Assembly (NCBI GenBank): GCA_032871835.1
Contig: CM065299.1
Location: forward strand, 27,855,074-27,919,073
DNA length: 64,000 bases
Direction of reading: 5' to 3'
Source: Dipteronia dyeriana
Lineage: Eukaryota; Streptophyta; Magnoliopsida; Sapindales; Sapindaceae
Position 1 is the stretch's first letter. Each line of letters opens with the position of its first letter. The notes under the pieces were generated by a model. That model did no database searches, was not told the DNA's origin, and was given only the letters and a program-made list of their open reading frames with translations. Shown here piece by piece: positions 1 to 10,452 of this stretch. The position numbers and the translations under genes were made by a program.

Positions 1-1
1 A

Positions 2-2344
2 CTATGACAAGACTCCTTTGATGGCTGATAGGAATGGAATTCCTAGTATTGCATTATAGGTCATTGGAAGTTCAACTACAACGAAGTTTGTCATTATATT
101 TTGTTGGAGAGGTACGATTCTTGCGATCACGGGGAGTATCTTCGATCCCAATGGCATGACAGAGTAGCCTGTGAAACCATACAAAGGAGTTGTGCAGCTA
201 TTATAGCACCACTACTTCAGGTTAAGTTTTTCCAAAGTATCTTTGAAGAGGACATCCACATTGTTGCCAAAATCGATAAGCATGCGATGGACCTCACAGT
301 TCGCGATCTATACTGTGACCACTAACGGGTCGTCGTGGGGATGAACAGTGTTATAGGCGTCCGTCTTGAAGAAGATAATCTGAGCCGACAGACAAGTGTA
401 TGCAATACTCTATTCTAGTTTAAAAATGATTCGACCTTCCTCCACATGAGGAATCTTCCTCACGTGGTTCTTCCGGGCATTGTTAGAGGATCCAGCCAAA
501 GTGGGACCTCCATTGATAGTATGGATGACTTGGATTTACTGCATCAAATCCTTCTGTTTACCTCTTCGCTTCTCCTCATCCTCCTGAATATCTGCTTGCA
601 CCTCCTTCCCTGTCTGGATGTTAACACTGACTTGTTGTAGGAACTCTACCAAGCATCCTCCCCTTACCAGAGCCTCTATCTGGTTGCACAGGCTGTAACA
701 CTCAGATGTGTTATGCCCGATGTCTTCATGGAAGTCACAGTACTTGTAACGGTTCCTAGCATCGGTTGGCGCCTTCTTTGGTGTCGGCTTCCTCAACAAC
801 CCTTTATTTTGGATGGTGAGCTAGATTGTTTCCTGGGATACATTCAGTGTGGTATAATGGTCGAACCCCCTCTTATCTAGGGTTACTCATTTGGAGAAAA
901 GGAAACCCGAGAGGATTTTTCTTTGCTGGAAACCGATCCCGTTGAGGGAGGATGGTATGTCGACCTATTAGGGGGTTTGTTCTGAATCCTCTGAACTTGT
1001 GCCGGCCTAGGCTCCTCCATCTTTTGGCGTTTCACTGCTCTAATGTCGTCATGCTTCATCTTGAATTTTATTTGTTCCTCGATCTCTATCTGCCATAGAG
1101 CCCGATCGTATGCTTCTTGATAGGTTTCTGGATCGTGCTTGGCGAATGATCAGAATAGCTTTCCTACTTACAGATTTCTGTGAAAAGTTGACTAGGGTCT
1201 CCTTCACTATGAAGACTCCCATTTGAATAACCTCTTTATGGAACCGCTCCATATAAGCCAGGAAGGTTTCTCCTCTTTCTTGAATCACGTATTACAGATG
1301 GCGGGATCCTCTTATCTAGGTCTGACACCATGGAATTGAGCAGAAATTTATTGATAGCTTCTTGAAGGAGTCCACACTTCCTGCAGGTAACTTTCTAAAC
1401 CAGGTCTTGACATAGTCTGTCAGAGTGGTAGGGAACATCCGTCACATGGCGGCCCTGGTTGTGTTTTGAACCTCCATCTGTTGGATGAAGATCTCTAATT
1501 GGCTCAAAGTGTCCTCCGTGCCAGAAAACTTGTCTGATGGCATCTTAAACTTCGATGGAAACTCCGCCTCCCAAATCCTTCTGGTAAAGAAGCGTTCATT
1601 TCACTCAGGGGGTCCTCCTTGACCTCTTTACCTTTCCCTCTTTTTAACTGTTGGATCTCCTTCTGTATTTTAGCCAGCTGATCCCTCAGACACTTATTTT
1701 TGTGCTTCTTATAGTCGACCTCAGAGCTCTCGTTGTTAGATCCCCCCAATGAGCTGGATATTTCCACTTTATCATCTTTAGAGGTGGGCTCTGCTTGCGC
1801 AGTTTGTCAGCTACCACCAACTTCAGCTTGAGGTTCCCTTCTGGAAGTTACTGGTTGAGGGGGGATGCGAGGTGCCCTCGGTGGAGCATCAGCAGTTGAC
1901 TTGACCTGCCTGGGTTGATAGTAGGTCGGCCTGTTTGGGACTAGGGGCATAGGGCATGGGCCCTAGCCTGTCCCAGATATAAGTTGTGGGTCATGTCCTA
2001 TTGTAGGCAGGGACCAGTGGAGGGGGTCCCAACCGATAGAAGGTAGGTTGCCTAGCAGCGGGTCTGCTCGTCTCTCTTCAGGTACCAAGATCTGCCAGTT
2101 GAGGAGTAATTCCTTCTGCAGCTAGACGGAGGCGAACATTCTTCACGATGGTTGCAACATGCTAGTTGATCATAGTTTGGTTCATTGCCTGAAAGGTTGG
2201 AGCCTGCTCCACGTCTGGCTGATATGTGGCAAGCTCGTGATGCTTCGATTTCTTTCCCTTCTTTTGCCTTTTCTTGGTCGAAGGGGCAGACTGATATCCC
2301 AAGGTTTCAGGTTGTCCTTGGGAGGAGCGAAGCCTCATAATCAC
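2..2344 (-). pseudogene. Ty3/gypsy gag-protease remnant, 5' part of an element leaving the window
   Basis: Reading right to left, short stretches of a plant gypsy polyprotein appear in successive frames. There is a Lys-rich N-terminal piece (2344-2162) and a capsid piece with a coiled-coil start and a Leu-Pro-Glu-Gly-Phe region (1767-1504). Then comes 'QERGETFLAYMERFHKEV' (1288-1049), the usual gag motif before the zinc-binding region. A Cys/His-rich 'YCDFHEDIGHNTSECYSL' piece follows (799-536), then 'YNAILGIPFLSA' (184-2), which is the end of the retropepsin region. Stops and frameshifts separate every piece, so this is a decayed copy. RT, RNase H and integrase would lie beyond the left edge. 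The gag motifs resemble the Tat/Ogre/RIRE2 side of plant gypsy elements, but the lineage is an inference. Confidence 0.8.
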
Positions 2345-2387
2345 TGTAAAACAATAAACTTGTAAATGTAAAAATGGTGGTATGGGG

Positions 2388-2405
2388 TTCCCACAAACGG
2401 CGCTA
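2388..2405 (-). other. Primer-binding-site-like motif of the left gypsy element
   Basis: Read on the minus strand this is TAGCGCCGTTTGTGGGAA. It starts five bases after the LTR end and resembles the TGGCGCCG... primer sites of many plant gypsy elements, with one G-to-A change at position 2. Its place between LTR and gag fixes the element's orientation. Confidence 0.6.
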
Positions 2406-2410
2406 GAAAG

Positions 2411-3603
2411 TGTTAACAGAAAACTTGCTCGAGTATCTTTGGTACCTAGATTGCTTGAGTAAATGTTAGTGTTTAAAACAAATGTTAACGCAATGAGGAA
2501 AGGAACAATAATATGGCTATGTTATTCATCACAAATATCGTACAAAAACCTCTCAAATATACTCAATCTCAGTGGGGTACAACGGGGTGGCAACAACTTG
2601 CCTGTCGAGAAGTGGAAAATAACAATAGATGTGTTTTGGTCACAGAATTTAGGCTGGAGTCGAACCTCTCCTTTCGTATGCTTTTTGTCGCTCTTTTTAT
2701 TGTTTTTTCTCCTCTTCTTTCATCATGTTTGGGCGTATTTATACATGGTTCAAGTAAGTTAAACTTCGTGAATATCCCGTCTTTCATCATGTTTGGGCGT
2801 ATTTATACATGGTTCAAGTAGGTTAAACTTCGTGAATATCCCGCCATGATTCTCTGAATCCGTTCCCTCCTTATCATGCGGGATATTTATTTAAAAGTCA
2901 TTGACTTTGGATTAATGACGGAGTTGAGAATATCTTTGTTAGAGATAAATTTGTCTCCTCTTTGGACTCAATCTCTTGCCCTGCACGTATGTGGCAATTT
3001 AATGTTAATAGGTGTGGATATGATCTTGTGTGCCTTCGTGGCGTGATTCTTCATGGAGGTCGTCGAGTATAGTGTTCACTGTTTCGTAGGATGAGGTAAA
3101 TTTATTCCCTGGTTTTGGTACTAGAAGTTTGGTCTGACCTTTCCATGCCCTTTGGAGCTTGGGATGACCCCGTGGGCGCCCTTTGGTGGCAACGAGGCTT
3201 TGGCAAGTTTCATGCTACCTGTCCAGATAGGTCTGAATCTTCCCTCGGCTAGATGAAGTAATTATGAGGTGTGGGCATGTTGCTTAATAGGTTCTCACTT
3301 AAGTCTGGAGAGGATGGTGGGCTTCTGGGGAGGTTACGAGGTAGTTTCAATCTGGGGAAGCCTTGATCGCCATGCGTCTGGCTTCCCCTAAGTTCTTGAT
3401 TTGGTGTAAGAAGCTCGATTCGTTTGTGTCGGGCTTCACCTTGGATGCTTCCTGAGCTTGGTGACCTTTCTTCGCTTCTTCGGGGTGCTGCCAAAGCTCG
3501 ATCCTGGGGCCCAGGGTTCCGTGATGGGTAATCTCAGGTCTAGACCCTGGCCAAGAGAGTGAAAAATTTCTCTTTGGTCATTCGCCAAATTTGGCTATTA
3601 ACA
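2411..3603 (-). repeat. LTR (5' LTR) of the left gypsy element
   Basis: The segment begins TGTTAACA and ends TATTAACA on the plus strand, so it has TG...CA ends with short inverted termini. It abuts the primer site on one side and TA-rich DNA on the other, and is about 1.19 kb long. The partner LTR is outside the window, so identity and age cannot be judged. The 64-base tandem duplication at 2717-2843 lies inside it. Confidence 0.65.
2717..2843. repeat. 64-bp tandem duplication inside the LTR
   Basis: Two adjacent near-identical copies (2717-2780 and 2781-2843) each contain CATCATGTTTGGGCG and AACTTCGTGAATATCCCG. The only clear internal difference is AAGTAAGTT versus AAGTAGGTT. The duplication could double a promoter element, but nothing in the sequence proves that. 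Confidence 0.9.
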
Positions 3604-3629
3604 GTTATTATATACAATAATGTATTATA

Positions 3630-3681
<52 letters not shown>

Positions 3682-3900
3682 CAAATTATATATTTATATA
3701 AGATAATATGTAATATATTATGTATTATTATATATAAAAATATAATCTAATCTAAACTAAAAAAATATAAAATAATATATATAATAATATAATAATATAA
3801 TAATATATTATAATATAAATGATAATATATGTAATAATATTTAATATATATTTTATATATTATTATAATAATATATATATATATATTATAATTATTTATT
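3604..3900. repeat. TA-rich low-complexity tract
   Basis: There is almost no G or C. A pure (TA)n run lies at about 3636-3677, followed by degenerate TAATAT repeats. No gene is seen. Confidence 0.9.
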
Positions 3901-4641
3901 TAGAATTTCAGAGTTTAGTTTAGATTAATTCAATTTTTGATATGTTTTTTTGAATTAATTTTTGATATGTTACTTTTGTTTAATTTAAAAATTACAATAC
4001 AAAAATTATATTGGTTAATTATTTAATCAATTTGTTTATTGTTGTAATAATAATAAACAAAATACCAAAATTGATATTTCGATTTTTGATAGTTTTCGGT
4101 TAACCTACCAGACTCGTTTTTTCCATTTTTCATTTTCAAAATACAAACTTTCAGTATATGTTGTTAGACGCGTTTTCAGAATTCGAAACTGAAACCAAAA
4201 ATACTGTTTTCATTTTTATTTTTATTTTCAAAAAACGGCAACTGAAAAATGCTTGCAGTCCTCAGTTTCTCAAATTCGTCTAAATCTCTCAATTTTGCTC
4301 TCCTGTCCGCCCCTCTCTTCTCCACCGTCACTTTTGTCGGTGTCCGACGTTCTGGTGAGTGGTGACCCACCGTTTCTCTTCTTCTTCGATCGACATCTGG
4401 GTCCATTTTCTTCCACGTTCGACGACTTGGTCTTGGATCGACGTTCTCCGCCATTCGTCGTCTTTCTTGACCACCTCTTCTCTCAACAACGGTTGTCTCC
4501 TCTCCCTCCATCGACCGTAAGTTACTGTTATTTTGGATTTTTTCGATTTCGATTAAGTTAATTGATTATTTTTTCGATTTCAATTTTTTTGTTTTTGTTT
4601 TTGATTTTTATATTTCGTTTTCGCTGTGATAATTTTTTCGA

Positions 4642-4676
<35 letters not shown>

Positions 4677-5060
4677 ACTATGATGTATGCCGTTCGTTAT
4701 GCCTCTTGTGATTGAGGTCTCCGGTGGACGTTCCCTTTACTGTTATTTTTTATTTTTTCTATTTCTCTCAATATATTTGTGTGTGAAGAGTGAAATATCT
4801 CAAGATGAGTTTGCATTGATTAAAAGGATGGCTTGCATGTGCAAGAGAGACTTCGATGTTCTATGTTATAGAAGCTTGTTTGTTTGCGTACACACTGTAA
4901 ACTAGATGAATTTTAGTTGGTTTCATTGTTAAATTTCTCTCCAACCCTCCAATTTCTTCTATATTTGTACCATAATACAAGTCAAATGAACAAATATTTA
5001 ATCAATGCACATGCAAAATATTTCAAATAAGGTTAGTGAGTGAGAGTGAGAGAGTGAGTG
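3901..5060. other. Gene-free stretch with a GC-richer, exon-like island
   Basis: Most of this interval is AT-rich, with a palindromic (TA)n at about 4640-4677. Between about 4250 and 4520 the composition changes to C/T-rich sequence full of CG dinucleotides, ending at a good splice-donor-like CCGTAAGTTACTG. This looks like the 5'UTR or first exon of a vanished gene or a fragment captured by a transposon. Open frames exist on both strands across it, but neither resembles a family I recognise. Confidence 0.35.
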
Positions 5061-5065
5061 GTGGT

Positions 5066-6622
5066 TGATCGGTCTATTTCTACACATGTTTTAGGTCCCT
5101 ATTTCCTATTATTTGTGCTTTGTTCTTGGGTAAAATTAGGTATTTTATGTGTTTGTTGAGTATGTGTAGGTCACATTCCATTCAAGAGGTGTTAGATGTT
5201 ATTTTGGAGAAAAAAAGAGCAAAAAATTGATTTTCGGAGCAATGCAGAACAGTCATATTGTGGGGCCTATATCTCTCAGCTCCGATCGAATTATGTGTCC
5301 TACTACCTATGGATTGAAAGCCCCGGAAGTCTAGTTTCCGGTTCACTTTACGGATTGTAATTCCGATATTCCTAGAAGAAGTTATACACAATTTAGTAAC
5401 CGAATGTCAGTGTTGGATCATCAACCGCAGCCTAGACCGCCGTCCAGGCACAAGACCTAGCCAGCGGTCTACGGAGCGGAAATTGGCAGAGGAATACCGC
5501 GGTCTGGACCGCGGCGACCTCCGGAGCAACCCATGCCGTGGTTAGATGGATTTTTGGCTAAAAACCACTCCGAATTGGTCAAGAATTGTTTCAAAACTTT
5601 CCAAATCAAATTCTAATGATTTTAGAATACCAAAACATGTTTGGGAAAGTTCCAAAACTCAAATTTTGAGTCAAATATCAAAAGAGGAAATTCAATTTAG
5701 GAAAGAATTCTCATTCCTTGTTTCATTCTACTTTCCCACTTGATGGATTTTCTAAACCTAAGAATAATTGGGGTTATAAATACTCCATATTTCTTACAAT
5801 TAAAGAGTTTTTTTAGCCGTCCCCCACCACTCCATCACCATACAATCTACATTCATCTTTGCACATCAAAGATTGAAGACAAAGAAGAATTCATCAATGG
5901 GTTTTATCTTTTCTTTCTCTTCTCTTATTTTCATCATGTGTAACTAACTCATATTAGGGAATCAATGTGAACATCTATGAATGATCTTTGTTAGAATTGA
6001 CTATATTTAATTAAATTAAGTTTTGATTCATTCAATTCATCCTATGTCTTAATTCTTTCTTCTTGTTAATGCATGATCATACGTTGGCATGAATTTAGGG
6101 TTTTGATAATTTAATGATTGAGGTTGGAGTATTGATCTGTACGTAATCTTAATTAATATTCAATTGAATGGATAAAACTGATCTTAGCATTGATCTATAC
6201 AAGTAGGTTTTAGTTCATTGTTCTTGCACTTAATGGGTTCTCGATTGTAGTTTGCACCATTGATCTATGGGTAAATTGTAATTACTTAAGATAAGAACGA
6301 ACCCTTAACTTGATTAATATCTTTCAAAGTCAATTCGAATCATTGAGTAAACATAGTAGGGGAGCATTGATGACCTAGTACTTTCTCACCTTTGACCACA
6401 ACCCAATCTTTTCAATTGTTTTCTTAGTTTTAATTTAATTTAGTTTTAGCTTTAAATCAACTCAACAATCTTCTTGTTACTTTAATTTAACTTTAATTAG
6501 AATTAGTTTAACCATATAAATCACTTTTTCTCGTGGGAACGATCCTTACTTGTCATTGTGCTTATCTTCACGATTTGTGCACTTACGAGTATTGTTTTTA
6601 TAACACGATTTACACAACACCA
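5066..6622 (+). repeat. 5' LTR of the Athila-type element
   Basis: This starts TGATCGGTC and ends ACAACACCA. It carries a cluster of GC-rich CCGCGGTC/AGACCGC motifs at 5426-5532 that recurs inside the element. Compared with the 3' LTR it lacks two short blocks. A TATA-like TTATAAATACTCC lies near 5774-5786, a plausible U3/R promoter. Confidence 0.92.
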
Positions 6623-6628
6623 AATTTT

Positions 6629-6646
6629 TGGTGCCGCTGCGGGGGA
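6629..6646 (+). other. Primer-binding site, tRNA-Asp-like
   Basis: TGGTGCCGCTGCGGGGGA lies a few bases after the 5' LTR. It is a close variant of the TGGCGCCGTTGCCGGGG primer site, complementary to the tRNA-Asp 3' end, that is common in Athila and related plant gypsy elements. The match is imperfect. Confidence 0.75.
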
Positions 6647-6811
6647 TTAGTTGAATTTATTGGTTAATTCTAGTTTTAGTTTTAGTAATAGATTTAATTA
6701 GTTAGGTAGTAGAGTCATTAATTTCAGATTTTTAGTTTTTATTTTATTTTATTTTATTTTATTTTCATAGTTTACTGTGTGTCTGCCTTTTGTTTCAGGT
6801 GTCAACGGTGA

Positions 6812-8295
6812 ATGCAAGGTAGAAGATCACTACAAGGAGAAGTACTACCGTTGAACGACAACATTGATCGTATTGGACAAAGAACAATGGGAGACGACGA
6901 AAATCGCAACATTCAAGAGGTTCCAGATCTACTAGTTGTACCTACCAAGACCGTGAAGGATTACAACAAGCCTATAGTTGATAATCACCCACTATGCATT
7001 GCACTGGATGAGGCAGCTATAAACTATGAGCTGAAAAGTTTCCATTACAATCTGTTGCCTGATTTCTATGGACTTCCGAATGAAGATGTGCTTAAATTCC
7101 TTAGAGAGTTCTATGCAGCAATTCAAGCTTTTCCAAACACCAGGGTGACAGAAAAACCAGCTGCGTATGAGGTGTATTCCACATGCTCTCAAGGAAAAGG
7201 CGAAGACATGGCTTTTGACTTTGCCTCAAGCTTCACTAACAACATGGGAAGAAGTAGTAGATAGACTTACTGATTAATTTTATTCTCCTAAGAAAACCAA
7301 TGAGACCAGGTCCAAGATTACAAATTTCTTTTAAGGGGACCAAGAGTCATTATATGATGCCTGGGAGCGTTACAAGATGCTTTTGTTTGATTGTCCTCAG
7401 CATGGATATCAAATGCACCAACTCTGGCAGTGGTTTTATGATGGACTAAATGACGTCCCAACTGTCTCAATGAATAATGCATGTGGAGGATCCATGACTG
7501 ACAAGACTCCTGAAGAATTGTAAATTATCTTCGAAAAACTTGCTAGAAATTCCCGCGAGAAGAACTCTAGGAGAAGGAAGGGAGTTTATGAAGTAGATAC
7601 GAGTGCCGGGAACTCAATGCAAATGTCACAAATGCAGAAAACTATGGATGTACTTGTCAATCAAGTGGGATAAATGAGGGAAGAACAACGCAAGGGATAT
7701 GAGTAACCAGGGTATAGTGCGGAAGTTTATCAAGCAAGAGGTTCTGGACCTAATGGTGAGGAAGAAGTACAAGCTATGAACAATTTCAACTCTCGACCTA
7801 GGAATGATCATTTTTCAAACACATACAATCCAGGGTGGAGAAATTATCCAAACTTCTCTAGGAGGGATAATCAAGGCACCGAGAACCAATGGGGAAATAA
7901 CAACAATTATGGCCATAGACAGTATAATGCTGGTACCCAACAAAATTCTGCCCATAAATCTACCATTAGAAGATACAATGAAGCAATTTATACAAACTAT
8001 GGACCAGAGGATGAATCAGCATGGTAAAAGATTCCAAGACACTGATGTGAGAATGCAGAATTTTGATGCTTCATTAAGAAAGATAGAAACACAAATTGGG
8101 CAACTAGCTGAAGCCAATCAAAGGAATGAACCAGGAAAATTTCCAAGTTATACTGAGCAAGCAAAGGCCATCACAGCCCAGTGGAATGGTAAAGATTTAA
8201 ATAATAATAAACCTGCTGAACTATTTAATGCTTCTATTACTGTTTCAGGTTTCTCAAAGAAGAATAATGAACTAGGAGAAGAGGAAAAGCCTTAG
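6812..8295 (+). pseudogene. Athila-type gag remnant
   Basis: The first open piece (6812-7264) contains 'NYELKSFHYNLLPDFYGLPNE', the typical plant gypsy capsid start. Sequence at about 7330-7520 continues the capsid with 'SLYDAWERYKMLLFDCPQHG' and a TPEEL segment. About 7776-8295 covers the region with 'NTYNPGWRNYPNFSRRDNQ' and then a heptad-rich 'MQNFDASLRKIETQIGQLAE' segment. The pieces lie in different frames and are separated by stop codons, for example the stop after 7261 and further stops before 7776. The protein is therefore not encodable as it stands, although almost the whole gag length of the family is recognisable. Confidence 0.85.
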
Positions 8296-8433
8296 GTAGA
8301 TGAGGCCAAGGATACAGCGAAAATTCACAAATCACCTATTCCTTTTCCCTTCAGAGTTCAAAGGAACAAGTTCAATCAATCGTTCAAGGAGATCTATAAT
8401 ATCCTATCAAATAACAATGTTAGTCTGCAAACC

Positions 8434-8862
8434 ATGGAAGAGATTCATAATATGCCAGCTTACGTAAAATATTTCAAAGAACTCAACTCAAGAAATAGGA
8501 AGACTGATTCACACGAGACAGTAGCAATTCCAGATGAAGCAAGTGCAATACTCCAAAAGAAGTTTTCCCTGAAACTTAAGGATCCTGGAAGTTTCAACAT
8601 CACCATCACAGTGGGAGAAACAAGGAAAGAGAGAGCCACACTGGATCTAGGGGCGAGCATTAATTTGATGCCGTATGCTGTATATAAAGAGATGGGGCTT
8701 AGTAATCTAAAACCAATCAACATGGAGCTTTCACTTGCCGGCCGATCTATTGGGTATCCTCGTGGAATTGTGGAAGATGTTCTAGTCCAAGTTGGCAAGC
8801 TCATTATACCTGCAGATTTTATCATTCTAGATATGGAAAAAAAAAGGCACCAATACAATTGA
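8434..8862 (+). pseudogene. Athila-type aspartic protease domain
   Basis: This open stretch encodes the linker 'MPAYVKYFKEL' and 'AILQKKFSLKLKDPGSFNI', then the retropepsin active site as DLGASINLMP, the form usual for Athila-type proteases. The frame is lost at a run of nine A residues (8837-8845). The continuation 'LLGRPFMSTAKAIIDVHNGK' lies in the next frame from 8873. A single-base length change in the homopolymer explains the break. Confidence 0.85.
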
Positions 8863-8872
8863 CTTCCTTATC

Positions 8873-9796
8873 TTGCTCGGTAGACCATTTATGTCAACCG
8901 CGAAGGCTATCATAGATGTGCATAATGGGAAGGTTTCCATGACGGTGTTTGATGAGACAATCAATGTTGATGTTTTTGAATATTTGAAACATCCGGTAGG
9001 TGTTGCTGATTGTTTCAATGTGGAAGTAGTAGATCCAGAAGTTTGTCCAGATTCAACTTCGGCCTTAAAAGAATCTCGAAATGGCAAAATAAGTAAAATT
9101 TCACATTGTGCAATATATGAGAACATGATTGAACAGTTAAAAGAAGACAAACAGATGATTGTCGCTCTTAACTCTGAATTGACAACAAGGATCACTGAAT
9201 TACTGGAAGAAAAAAAGTCTTCATTACAAAGAGTTACAGTATTTTCTCAAGAGGTTGAAAAGCTAAAAGAGGAGTTTGATCACCGGATTAAGCTAATGAA
9301 GGTTGAGATTGAACAAAAAGATAAAGCCTTAGAGATTATGAAGACTAAGAAGCTTGAAGACATTGCAAACCTTCAAATGGCGGAGCAAGAGATCAAGTCA
9401 ATGGTCATGGATGAGAAGAAGCAATTGGAGGAAGTCAAGATCAATGAGGTGAATAATTATGAGTCAAGTAATTTCATCACCAAAAAGAAAGATCCAATTC
9501 CAAAAAGAATAAGGAGAAACAGAAGGAATCAAGATTGATCATTGAACAACAGCCACCAGAGAGGTAACTTTCATAATTTTATTCCCATTTGTCACTTTTG
9601 TAACAGGAAAGGTCACATTCGGCCAAGATGCTACGAGTATATAAGACAATATAAACAAGGGAGAATGAATCCAAAGAATGTGAAGAAAGTATGGATAAAA
9701 AAGACTGAGTTAAGAAACGTTGAGAGTGGTGGAACTTTCAAGTTGAAGAAAATAGGTGATGAATATGAGATTGTTGCATCACCATTAGAGCCGTAG
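8873..9796 (+). pseudogene. Protease C-terminus fused to coiled coil and CCHC zinc knuckle
   Basis: One frame runs from the end of the protease ('LLGRPFMSTAKAIIDV') into about 150 residues of strongly heptad-like Leu/Glu/Lys sequence ('IEQLKEDKQM', 'VEKLKEEFDHRIKLMKVEIE'). It then reaches a basic patch 'PKRIRRNRRNQD', a single TGA (9536-9538), and continues in the same frame to the CCHC knuckle CHFCNRKGHIRPRC (about 9590-9631) and 'KKVWIKK'. In Athila elements RT would follow protease. Here the coiled coil and CCHC sit in that place. The knuckle and the following KVWIKK resemble the gag C-terminus of SIRE/Tnt-type copia elements, so capture from a copia gag is my inference. A single stop apart, the frame is well preserved. 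Confidence 0.75.
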
Positions 9797-10089
9797 CACT
9801 CTCATACGTCTCGCCTAGACATTAAATAAAGCGCTTGGTGGGAGGCAACCCACCCAGGTTTAATTCTTTTGTTTTTATTTTTGTTTTTATTTTTTATTTA
9901 TTTTCAAGTTATAATTAGGGTGTCACAAGAACCTTTATAGCCAAGATTGAATATTGATAAATTTTTAATCTTATGCCTAATTCAGAGACATTGTTTAATT
10001 CAGGTTTGGGGGTATCTTGTGATTTTGAATGACAAGAACAGGTGCTTCTAATTTGTGCATATTTGAACTGTGCAGATGAAGTTTGGAAA

Positions 10090-10452
10090 CAATTTTATTC
10101 ATACACCGCTGGCCAGACCGCGGTACGCAAAGTGTGTATCCTCTGTCAAACTTCGCGGCTTAGACCGCTTCTGAGGCACATGCCTCTACCGCAGGCCCAA
10201 CAAGCAGGAATCCATTGGAATTTCTCACGGCACAGACCGCTCTACAGACAAGGTGTTCGCGCCGCGGTACATAGAACGTTGATCCGCTGTGAATCACCGC
10301 TGGCTAAACCGCTTGAGAGGCAATGCTTGAACCGCGGTCCAGACCGCGGTAGCTTGAGTTAAGCGGTGCGTTTTGAAGTTTTAGGTAAGCAGTTTTAGGC
10401 ATCATCGCTACCTAGACCGTGGCCCAGGTAAGAGACCTAAACCGCGGTAAGG
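10090..10452. repeat. Cluster of short palindromic CCGCGG / AGACCGC repeats
   Basis: The motif ACCGCGGT and its relatives GACCGCGG, AGACCGC and CCGCTGGC occur about ten times. They include one near-perfect palindrome around 10331-10351 (ACCGCGGTCCAGACCGCGGT). The same motif family recurs in both LTRs (5426-5532 and 13086-13202). The cluster is much richer in GC than its surroundings. An open frame across it (10042-10362) looks like a by-product of the repeats. Confidence 0.8.

Noticed and set aside
4176..4561. Overlapping frames on both strands, 102 and 111 codons
   Set aside because: The compositions are low-complexity (Ser/Phe-rich, Arg/Glu-rich) with no family match; kept only as a GC-rich exon-like island.
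10042..10362. 106-codon open frame in the Athila-type element
   Set aside because: It coincides with the CCGCGG palindrome cluster, has no recognisable domain, and its length is explained by the local GC content.
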